Shown here: positions 17,166 through 24,858 of the stretch, piece after piece
Layout of the letters: the number at the start of each line of letters is the position of its first letter
Numbering within the stretch: the stretch's first letter is position 1
Source of the DNA: Sedimenticola sp.
GTDB lineage: Bacteria; Pseudomonadota; Gammaproteobacteria; Chromatiales; Chromatiaceae
NCBI GenBank assembly: GCA_002869585.1
Contig: PKUO01000058.1
Span: 16,940-80,939, forward strand
Length of the DNA: 64,000 bases
Reading direction: 5' to 3'
The notes under the pieces: generated by a model
The model's input: only the letters and a program-made list of their open reading frames with translations
What the model was told of the DNA's origin: nothing
The model's database searches: none
Translations under genes and position numbers: made by a program

Positions 17166-19931
17166 TTACGCTTTCACCTCGTTTCTGAGCGCCGCCTGGG
17201 CCGCTGCCAGTCGTGCGATAGGGACACGCGGACCTGAGCAGGAGACATAACTCAGGCCGATGTTGTGGCAGAAGTTGATCGAGGAGGGGTGTCCGCCGTG
17301 TTCGCCACAGATCCCCACCTTCATATCCGGACGGGTGCTTCTGCCCCAGCCCACGGCCAGTTCCATCAGCTTTCCGGTGCCCTCGATATCCAGCACCTCG
17401 AACGGGTTGTTCAGCAGAATTTCATACTCGTTGTACATCGGCAGGAACTTGTTCTCCGCATCCTCGCGGGAAAACGAGAAGGTCGCCTGGGTCAGGTCGT
17501 TGGTGCCGAAGGAGAAGAATTCCGCCTCATCGGCCAGTGATTCGGCGCGCATGCAGGCCCGCACCACCTCGAGCATTGAGCCGAACTTGAAGTTCAGGGT
17601 GAGCCCATACTTTTCTTCCACAGCCCAGCGGACGCTATCCACCATCTGTTTGACGCGCTTGAGCTCCTGCACGGTACAGACCTGCGGCACCATGATCTCC
17701 GGATAGACCTCGATGCCCTCCTGGGTACACTCGGCAGCCGCTTCCAGGATGGCGCGAATCTGCATGGTATAGATTTCCGGTAAGGTGATGCCCAGCCTGA
17801 CGCCACGGTGCCCGAGCATCGGATTGACCTCGTGCAGCGCCCGGACCTTTTTCAGCATGGTCTCTTTCTTAATGATGGCCGCATCGACAATCTGCGGATC
17901 TGCCATCTCGGTAACCGCCGGATGGGTGTCACTGCCGCGATACATGAAATCCACGGTATCGGAGAGGATGCTCATGCCCAGCACGGTGTCGCGCAGATGC
18001 CGCAGCTGCTCCAGCTCGGAGGCCAGTTGCTGCTCGGAGGGCAGGAACTCATGAATGGGCGGATCCAGGAGGCGTACGGTTACCGGCTTGCCGGCCATGG
18101 CCGAGAGCATACCCTTGAAATCGCTGCGCTGTATGGGCAGCAGTTTGTTCAGCGACACCTCGCGCGCGGCACTGTCTTCAGCAAGAATCATTTCCACCAC
18201 GATGGGCAGCCGATCGACACTGTTGAACATGCGCTCGGTGCGGCAAAGACCAATGCCCTGGGCGCCAAACTCGACGGCGTTGACCGCATCATCCGGGGTA
18301 TCGGCGTTGGCCATCACCTTCAGTCTCGCGGCTTCATCCGCCCAGCCGAGCAGTGTTTTCAGCTCTTCGGAAAACTCCGCCTCGATCATCGGCACTTCGC
18401 CAAGATAGACGTCCCCGCTGGAGCCGTCGATGGTGATCAGGTCGCCTTCGGAGATGGTGCTGTCACCAACGAACGCCTTGCGCATCTGCACATCCACCTG
18501 TATCCCCTCGGCGCCGGCGACACAGGGCTTGCCCATGCCTCGAGCGACCACGGCGGCATGGGAGGTCTTGCCGCCCCGGGAGGTGAGAATGCCCTGAGAG
18601 GCGAAAAATCCGTGAATGTCTTCGGGTTTGGTCTCCTCGCGTATCAGAATCACGCGCTTGCCGCTACGACCGAGTATCTCGGCACGGTCGGCATCGAAGA
18701 TCGCGTGTCCGACCGCGGCCCCGGGGGAAGCCGAAAGGCCCCGCGCCAGGGGTTTGGCCTTGGTGCTGGGGTCGAGCATCGGGAACAGCAGTTGTTCAAG
18801 CAGTTCGGGTTGAATCCGCAGCAGGGCCTGCTGTTTATCGATCAGGCCATCCTTGACCATCTCAACCGAGGTGCGCACCAGTGCGGCGGCGTTCATTTTG
18901 CCGTTGCGGGTCTGCAGGCAGTAGAGGCGGCCGCGTTCGATGGTGAATTCAAAATCATGGACCTCCTTGTAGTGGCTTTCCAGGTTCTCGCGCAAGGTCT
19001 GCAGTTGCTGATACATCTCCGGCATCTCTTCCTTGAGTGCATCGATGATTTTCGGGGTGCGGATGCCGGCGACCACATCTTCGCCCTGGGCGTTGGTCAG
19101 GTACTCGCCAAACAGCAGGTTTTCTCCGGTATCGGGATAGCGGGTAAAGGCCACGCCGGTGCCCGAGTCATCACCGAGATTACCGAACACCATGGTGCAG
19201 ATGTTCACCGCGGTGCCGTTGGCCATATCCTTGGTGATGTGGAATTCGCGGCGGTAATCCACCGCACGCTTGCCCATCCAGGAGTTGAACACGGCCTTGA
19301 TGGCCAGCTCCAGCTGCTCCATAGGGTCTTCCGGAAAGGGTTTTCCGGTCTCTCTTTCGATGACCTTGAGGAAACGCTCGGAGATCTCTTTCAGATGCTT
19401 TGCCGTGAGATGCACATCGGCGGTTACGGCGGCGGCCTTTTTTACTGCATCAAACTCGCTGTCGAAGGCCTCATCACTGATACCCAGGGCGACCTTGCCG
19501 AACAGCTGGATAAAACGCCGGTAGGCATCGTAGCCGAAGCGTTCATTGCGGGTCTGGGTGATCAGCCCGGGCAGGGTATTGGTGTTGAGCCCCAGATTGA
19601 GAATAGTATCCATCATGCCGGGCATCGACATGGCGGAACCGGAGCGGACCGATACCAGCAATGGATCACTGGCGTTGCCGAAGCCTTTCCCGGTCTGCTG
19701 TTCCAGATTGCGCATGTGCTCATGCACCTGCTGCATGACGCCGGCCGGCAGGGCCTGCTCGGCACTGTCCAGATACTCCAGGCAGGCCTCTGTGCTGATG
19801 GTGAAACCGGGGGGGACATTCAGCCCAATCTGTGTCATTTCGCAGAGGTTGGCCCCTTTGCCACCCAGCAGCATCTTGTTTTTGCCGTCGCCCTCTTTGA
19901 ATCCAAATACAAATTTTCTGTTGTCGCTCAT
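17166..19931 (-). CDS. ppdK: Pyruvate, phosphate dikinase
   Basis: Interconverts pyruvate + ATP + phosphate and phosphoenolpyruvate + AMP + pyrophosphate; it serves gluconeogenesis or pyrophosphate-based glycolysis. The protein has 921 residues. The N-terminal ATP-grasp domain starts with LLGGKGANLCEM. The swivelling phosphohistidine domain contains GGKTSHAAVVARGMGKP with His458. The C-terminal PEP/pyruvate barrel ends in GICGEHGGHPSS and SCSGPRVPIARLAAAQAAL; the Cys in SCS is the expected catalytic acid. SGP replaces the more usual SPF/SPY. It is convergent with pta-ackA and shares their terminator. Confidence 0.95.
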   Translation of the reverse strand: MSDNRKFVFGFKEGDGKNKMLLGGKGANLCEMTQIGLNVPPGFTISTEACLEYLDSAEQALPAGVMQQVHEHMRNLEQQTGKGFGNASDPLLVSVRSGSAMSMPGMMDTILNLGLNTNTLPGLITQTRNERFGYDAYRRFIQLFGKVALGISDEAFDSEFDAVKKAAAVTADVHLTAKHLKEISERFLKVIERETGKPFPEDPMEQLELAIKAVFNSWMGKRAVDYRREFHITKDMANGTAVNICTMVFGNLGDDSGTGVAFTRYPDTGENLLFGEYLTNAQGEDVVAGIRTPKIIDALKEEMPEMYQQLQTLRENLESHYKEVHDFEFTIERGRLYCLQTRNGKMNAAALVRTSVEMVKDGLIDKQQALLRIQPELLEQLLFPMLDPSTKAKPLARGLSASPGAAVGHAIFDADRAEILGRSGKRVILIREETKPEDIHGFFASQGILTSRGGKTSHAAVVARGMGKPCVAGAEGIQVDVQMRKAFVGDSTISEGDLITIDGSSGDVYLGEVPMIEAEFSEELKTLLGWADEAARLKVMANADTPDDAVNAVEFGAQGIGLCRTERMFNSVDRLPIVVEMILAEDSAAREVSLNKLLPIQRSDFKGMLSAMAGKPVTVRLLDPPIHEFLPSEQQLASELEQLRHLRDTVLGMSILSDTVDFMYRGSDTHPAVTEMADPQIVDAAIIKKETMLKKVRALHEVNPMLGHRGVRLGITLPEIYTMQIRAILEAAAECTQEGIEVYPEIMVPQVCTVQELKRVKQMVDSVRWAVEEKYGLTLNFKFGSMLEVVRACMRAESLADEAEFFSFGTNDLTQATFSFSREDAENKFLPMYNEYEILLNNPFEVLDIEGTGKLMELAVGWGRSTRPDMKVGICGEHGGHPSSINFCHNIGLSYVSCSGPRVPIARLAAAQAALRNEVKA

Positions 19932-20288
19932 TCAATCACTCCCGGTTGCACGAAGGGTATTCCATTGAGAAATAGTAGTTTGTGGGTTGTTTTCACCTGA
20001 TTATCAAGCAAAAGACATACCGCATCAGCTTGAATGGCTGATACTGACACGCTTATCGTTTGGAAGACCAAGATATCAGATAATTATTATATCTTAATGA
20101 ATTCTCTTGCAGCATGCGATCTGGTCATGATCGGGCATATGTGTGATTCTGATCAACAACAGTGGATATAGTGGCTGAAAAATCGCTGATTTGACTGGGG
20201 GTGATTGCAGGTTCCTTGGGATATTTCATTTTTTTGCTCCATAATAGGGCACCGATTTCACAGCCGTCAGGCAATTGGACCGTTTTGC
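19932..20288. other. Intergenic region between divergent ppdK and xrtH
   Basis: 357 bases that must contain both divergent promoters. It is visibly AT-rich around 20030-20110. I see no convincing -35/-10 pair, palindrome or RNA gene. A longer frame for the exosortase begins at 20205 but its first 28 residues do not look like the family. Confidence 0.4.
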
Positions 20289-20798
20289 ATGCTGAAATTT
20301 TTTTTACTGTTTCTGCTCATTCAGGCCGGACTGTTTACCGCTGAACTGGTCAGGCCGGTGCAGCAACACCTGGTGATTCCCTTCACCGAGGGCATCGCGG
20401 CGATCAGCGCCTGGCTGGTGAAGCTGTTCGATGACAGTGTGTTCTCACAGGGTATTGTCATCCGCGACATGGAGAGCGGTTTTGCGGTAGCCATTGAAGC
20501 AGGTTGCAACGGCGTCGAGGCGACGATTGTCCTGGTCGCTGCACTGCTGGCCTTTTCCGCCCCCTGGAAGCACAAGCTATGGGGTATTGTTATCGGGTTT
20601 CTGGCCATCCAGGGGCTGAATCTGCTGCGCATAATCAGCCTTTTCTACCTGGGACAATGGAACAAGACGGCATTTGAGTGGGCGCATCTCTACATTTGGC
20701 AGGCGCTGATCATGCTCGATGTGCTGATCATCTTTCTGATCTGGCTGCGCTATCTGCCGCAACGCCCGGCGACTGCGGGACAGCCCCGTGCCGCGTAG
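20289..20798 (+). CDS. xrtH: Exosortase H-like membrane transpeptidase
   Basis: Predicted exosortase that cleaves and anchors or transfers proteins with a C-terminal IPTLxxWG-CTERM sorting signal. It has 169 residues and about five transmembrane helices. The three hallmark residues are present: Cys73 in EAGCNGVEA, Arg114 in NLLRIIS and His133 in WAHLYIWQ. The start Met opens the first helix. The next gene overlaps it by 11 bases and matches the membrane protein usually found beside exosortase H. I see no IPTLxxWG-CTERM target in this window, so targets must be elsewhere. Confidence 0.82.
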   Translation: MLKFFLLFLLIQAGLFTAELVRPVQQHLVIPFTEGIAAISAWLVKLFDDSVFSQGIVIRDMESGFAVAIEAGCNGVEATIVLVAALLAFSAPWKHKLWGIVIGFLAIQGLNLLRIISLFYLGQWNKTAFEWAHLYIWQALIMLDVLIIFLIWLRYLPQRPATAGQPRAA

Positions 20799-21396
20799 TC
20801 CGGTAACCCTGTTTTTCGTCAAAGTACTGCTGTGGTTGCCGGTGATTTTCGCCGCATGGTATTTCATGGCGATTGTCGCCACCTGGCCCGTCACCTACCT
20901 GGTTAAAACAGCCTTGATGTGGCTGTTTCCAGATGTCATCAGCCTCATCAAACAGTCCGGTTACATGGTTGAGGCAGCCGCCTATTACACCGCACAGAAC
21001 GCCACGGCAGCGGTGCCCCAGGGAGTCACTGCCGAGCTGGTGTTCGAGGTGAATGCCCTGAGCTACGGTTACTGTGTCCCTCTTTATACCGCGCTGATTC
21101 TGGCGACACCGAGCGAAGAGGGTGAAAAGTGGTTTCGCTGGGTGTTTGGCATGCTCATCCTGCAGTTCAGCCAGGCCTGGGGCGTCAGTTTTGATATTTT
21201 GAAAAGCCTGTTATTCAATGTCGGACCAGAGGTGGCGCAGGCGTTCGCCTTCAGCCAATGGCAGCTGGAAGCAGTGGCTCTGGGGTATCAATTCGGCTAT
21301 CTGGTGGTGCCTGCGGTGACGCCGGTGGTGGTCTGGATGGCCTTCCATTCGGATTACTTGAAAACCCTGGCGCCAAATCTGGTTCAGCAGGGATAA
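20788..21396 (+). CDS. Exosortase H-associated membrane protein
   Basis: Membrane protein of 202 residues that begins with GTG inside the end of the exosortase gene (11-base overlap), so the two are coupled. It has an N-terminal helix (LLWLPVIFAAWYFMAIVA), a periplasmic stretch, and two or three more helices toward the C-terminus. It contains FEVNALSYGYCVPLYTALIL and ends with FGYLVVPAVTPVVVWMAF. The identification comes from this gene order and the overall pattern known for XrtH partners; its biochemical role is not known. Confidence 0.7.
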   Translation: MPRSPVTLFFVKVLLWLPVIFAAWYFMAIVATWPVTYLVKTALMWLFPDVISLIKQSGYMVEAAAYYTAQNATAAVPQGVTAELVFEVNALSYGYCVPLYTALILATPSEEGEKWFRWVFGMLILQFSQAWGVSFDILKSLLFNVGPEVAQAFAFSQWQLEAVALGYQFGYLVVPAVTPVVVWMAFHSDYLKTLAPNLVQQG

Positions 21397-21447
21397 TCCT
21401 TTTCCAGATTAAGTACAGCCTGCCCGAACCCGCACAAAGGAGTATGG

Positions 21448-22227
21448 ATGGATCAGTTGCTGGAAATCATGGCCCGTTTGCGTGATCCGCAACAGGGCTG
21501 CCCCTGGGATATAAAACAGACCTTTGCCACCATCGTGCCCTATACCATTGAAGAGGCCTACGAGGTGGCGGATGCCATCGAGCGCAATGATTTTCCCGAA
21601 TTGCGCGACGAACTGGGGGATCTGCTGTTCCAGGTGGTGTTCTATGCACAGATGGCCAAGGAGCAGGGCCAGTTCGATTTTCAGCAGGTGGTCGACGCCA
21701 TCTGCGAAAAGATGATCCGCCGCCATCCCCACGTGTTCGCCGATGCCAAGGTCCGGGATGCCGATCATCAGAGCGAGGCCTGGGAGCGTCACAAAGCTGC
21801 CTAACGGCAGGAAAAATCTGGCGATGATCGACCGGGTCAGCTGGATGGCGTGGCCAAGGGGTTGCCCGCGCTGATACGCGCGGAAAAACTCCAGAAACGG
21901 GCGGCCAAGGTAGGTTTTGACTGGCCCGAGGCGCTGCCGGTTCTGCTCAAGGTCAAAGAGGAGATCGCTGAGCTGGAGCAGGAGATAACCCAAGGGGGAG
22001 ATCAGGATCGTGTCGCCGACGAGATGGGGGATCTGCTATTCAGCTGCGTCAACCTGGCCAGGCATCTCGGTGTGGATGCCGAGTCCGCCCTGCGCGAGGC
22101 GAATGGCAAGTTTGAGAAACGCTTTCGCCAGGTTGAGCAAAAACTCCACCGGCAGGGCAGTTCGGTGGTCGAGGCCAGCCTGGAGGAGATGGACAGCCTG
22201 TGGGACGAGGTGAAGCGGGATGCCTGA
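21448..22227 (+). pseudogene. mazG: mazG, nucleoside triphosphate pyrophosphohydrolase, interrupted by in-frame TAA
   Basis: MazG hydrolyses NTPs to NMP and pyrophosphate (housecleaning, ppGpp control). The full frame is 259 residues (E. coli 263) with two MazG domains. Domain 1 has RLRDPQQGCPWD and the metal-binding EEAYEVADAI; domain 2 has KVGFDW, EEIAELEQEI and DEMGDLLFSCVN. TAA at 21802-21804 (codon 119) falls in AWERHKAA-stop-RQEK. In E. coli the matching segment is KTEERAQK, so Glu is expected and GAA has become TAA. Homology resumes directly in the same frame. The catalytic second domain would be lost if the stop were real. An internal restart seems unlikely. Confidence 0.86.
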
Positions 22228-22357
22228 TGCAGATCGAATGGGCAATCCGATGGTCGAAAATTCTAACAGAGAGTGATAGTTGTTCACTTGTCTGCTACAA
22301 ATTGAGTCGTGAACGAGGTGGTATATCAATCCGCCTGATCTCTTGGAGATATGATAG

Positions 22358-23890
22358 ATGAGACAGTGGTTGTTACTCGCAGCGATGGTTGCATTGCTGC
22401 ATTTAACCGGTTGTGCCACCAATCCCGTTACCGGAAAGAACGAGCTGTCGCTGGTATCGGAAGACCAGGAGCTGGATATCGGCAAGAAGCAGTACGCCCC
22501 CAGCCGGCAGATGCAGGGCGGCGACTTTATTCTCGACCGTAAGCTGACTGCGTATGTTCAGCAGGTTGGCGATCGGCTGGCGGCGGTGAGTGATCGCAAG
22601 CTGCCCTATGAATTCGTTGTGCTCAACGACTCCACCCCCAATGCCTGGGCGCTCCCCGGGGGCAAGATCGCGGTGAATCGCGGACTGCTGGTTGAACTGG
22701 GCAGCGAGGCGGAGCTGGCCGCGGTGATCGGGCACGAAATCGTCCATGCCGCCGCACGCCACGGCGCCAAAGGCATGGAGCGGGGCATGTTGTTGCAGGG
22801 GGCGATTGCAGTGGCCGGTGCTGCGGCCAGTGGCAGTGACTACTCCCAGCTTGCAGTGGGCGCGGCGGCGGTCGGGGCCAATCTGATCAACCAGAGTTAT
22901 TCGCGTGATGCCGAGTCGGAGTCCGATTATTACGGCATGCAGTACATGGTCAGGGCGGGCTACGATCCGCGCGCCGCGATTGAGTTGCAGGAGACCTTTG
23001 TGCGACTCTCCGAAAGCAGGCAATCCAACTGGCTTGCCGGTCTGTTTGCCAGTCATCCACCCTCGCGGGAGCGGGTCGAGGCGAACCGCAAGACAGCAGC
23101 AACCCTGGCCAAGGGGGGAGAGATCGGTCGTGAGCGCTATCAGCAGATGACAGCGTACATCCGCAAGCTCAAACCGGCCTATGCCGCCTATGGGAAGGGT
23201 GCCGAGGCGCTGGAGAAAAAGGCCTATGTGGAGGCCTTGCAACTCGCCGAACAGGCACTGGCGATGGAGCCGCGCGAGGGCCTGTTCCACGCCCTGAAGG
23301 GCGATGTGCTGGCGGCCCAGGGGCAGGATGCTAAGGCACTGGCCTACTATGACAAGGCGGTGACGCTCAATCCCGGATACTTCAAGCACTACCTGCAGCG
23401 GGGCGAGTCATTGACCCGGGTCGGCAACCGCGCCCGGGCAGTACGCGATCTGGAAAAAAGTGTCGAACTGCTGCCCACTGCCAACGCCTACTACAGCCTC
23501 GGCATCCTGGCCTCCGCTGCGGGCGATAAGGCCACTGCAATAAGCCATTTACGTCAGGCGGCTTCGGGCAAATCGGCAACCAGCCAGATTGCCGGCAAAG
23601 AGTTGGTGAAGCTCGATCTGCCCAACAATCCTGGCGCCTACCTACAGGCGAGCGTCGGCAATTATCAGAATCGGCTGATCGTGGCGGTTCAGAATACTAC
23701 CGGTGTCGAGATCGGCGATCTGAGTGTAGTGGTTGTGCGCTTTGATGGTCGGCAGCATCGCTATAAACTGTCGCAGCGTTTACCGGCCGGAAAGACCCTG
23801 AGGTTCAGTACCGATATCCCCCTGGCGAACCCGCAGGATCTGAAATTGTGGCAGGCCAGGGTGCTCAGTGCCAGACTCACCGGACAATGA
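22358..23890 (+). CDS. M48 family metallopeptidase lipoprotein with TPR repeats (BepA/LoiP-like)
   Basis: Predicted periplasmic zinc protease for outer-membrane protein quality control, 510 residues. A signal peptide ends in a lipobox (LTGCAT). The zinc motif is HEIVH (His126, Glu127, His130), with a downstream third ligand region DAESESDYYGMQYM. After about residue 265, TPR-like helices follow (ALEKKAYVEALQLAEQAL, then ALAYYDKAVTLNPGYFKHY). The C-terminal 90 residues (from NPGAYLQASVGN) look like a small beta-rich domain. It stands alone, 130 bases after mazG. BepA has a similar peptidase-TPR order but no lipobox, so the exact subgroup is open. Confidence 0.85.
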   Translation: MRQWLLLAAMVALLHLTGCATNPVTGKNELSLVSEDQELDIGKKQYAPSRQMQGGDFILDRKLTAYVQQVGDRLAAVSDRKLPYEFVVLNDSTPNAWALPGGKIAVNRGLLVELGSEAELAAVIGHEIVHAAARHGAKGMERGMLLQGAIAVAGAAASGSDYSQLAVGAAAVGANLINQSYSRDAESESDYYGMQYMVRAGYDPRAAIELQETFVRLSESRQSNWLAGLFASHPPSRERVEANRKTAATLAKGGEIGRERYQQMTAYIRKLKPAYAAYGKGAEALEKKAYVEALQLAEQALAMEPREGLFHALKGDVLAAQGQDAKALAYYDKAVTLNPGYFKHYLQRGESLTRVGNRARAVRDLEKSVELLPTANAYYSLGILASAAGDKATAISHLRQAASGKSATSQIAGKELVKLDLPNNPGAYLQASVGNYQNRLIVAVQNTTGVEIGDLSVVVVRFDGRQHRYKLSQRLPAGKTLRFSTDIPLANPQDLKLWQARVLSARLTGQ

Positions 23891-23905
23891 GGGGATCCGT
23901 CTGAC

Positions 23906-24766
23906 ATGGCCTTTATGGACCCCGTTCGTGCCTGTAATCAGCACGATCCGCAACGCTATGTTCCGTTTCGCGTGGATGCTGTGGCGGTAGGCCGCGTTTA
24001 CCCTGAGTTTGCCCGGCAGGCCGTCGACTGCTGCGGGGAGTTCTCGCTTGGGGATGCGGGACTTACTTACAAGACAACCGGGGGCTCGCTGGAGCAGCGC
24101 AGCACGGAGTTCGCCGGTCTGCTGCGCAAGCTGCTCAAGCAAGGACTGATCTCTCATCTGCACGGTGAGCAGTATGTGGCTACCCCGGCGGGTCGGGAGC
24201 AGGGCATATTGCTGGTGGATCGTGCCGCAGCCCCCTATTTTGGGATCCGGGCGTTCGGTCAGCATATCAACGGCTTTGTCAAAACCCCTGAAGGGTTGCT
24301 GATGTGGGTGGGGCGCCGCTCAGCCGATCGCAAGCATTTTCCCGGTCATTTGGATAATCTGGCGGCCGGGGGACTCCCCTATGACATCTCCCTCGAGGAC
24401 AACCTGAAGAAAGAGTGTTGGGAAGAGGCCTCGATACCCGCTGAACTGGCCGTCCAGGCAGTGCCGGTCGGAGCCATCACCTATTGCACGGATACCGGAA
24501 AAGGCTGTAAGCCGGATACCCTCTATTGCTATGATATTGAATTGCCAGAAGATTTTGTCCCGATCTGTAGCGATGGCGAGGTCGATGAATTTCTCCTGCT
24601 GCCGATCCGACGGGTGATCGAACTGGTTAGGGACAGCAAAGAGTTCAAGCTCAACTGCAACCTGGTGATCATCGACTTCCTGATCCGGCATGGCTATATC
24701 AAACCGGACGAGCCGGATTATCTCGACCTGGTTGGCACTCTTCACAGGCCGTTGACGCCTTTTTGA
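23906..24766 (+). CDS. Nudix hydrolase with DUF4743 N-terminal domain
   Basis: Protein of 286 residues related to the Nudix half of eukaryotic Tnr3-type thiamin-pyrophosphokinase fusions. The N-terminal 120 residues match the DUF4743 layout; the Nudix box is a variant (GGLPYDISLEDNLKKECWEE), with Lys in place of the usual Arg of REXXEE. Substrate is unknown; hydrolysis of oxidised thiamin pyrophosphate analogues is the known activity of relatives. It begins 15 bases after the M48 gene and overlaps the open frame of the next, so it may share their transcript. Confidence 0.8.
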   Translation: MAFMDPVRACNQHDPQRYVPFRVDAVAVGRVYPEFARQAVDCCGEFSLGDAGLTYKTTGGSLEQRSTEFAGLLRKLLKQGLISHLHGEQYVATPAGREQGILLVDRAAAPYFGIRAFGQHINGFVKTPEGLLMWVGRRSADRKHFPGHLDNLAAGGLPYDISLEDNLKKECWEEASIPAELAVQAVPVGAITYCTDTGKGCKPDTLYCYDIELPEDFVPICSDGEVDEFLLLPIRRVIELVRDSKEFKLNCNLVIIDFLIRHGYIKPDEPDYLDLVGTLHRPLTPF

Positions 24767-24858
24767 AGGGTCATGCTACACTCGAAATCAGATCTTTTCT
24801 GAACAGATGGGACAAGATCTGGTCCAATTTGCCGGTGTCTTCCTATCAGGACTCGAAT

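Noticed and set aside
17808..20000. 730-codon open frame on the plus strand opposite ppdK
   Set aside because: It is fully antisense to a clear PPDK gene, has no recognisable domain, and such long shadow frames are common in GC-rich genes.
2784..22227. General reassignment of TAA/TAG to Glu
   Set aside because: Many intact genes here end at TAA or TAG at the expected family length (for example ppdK, nearby xrtH, prc), so only rare suppression or error remains.
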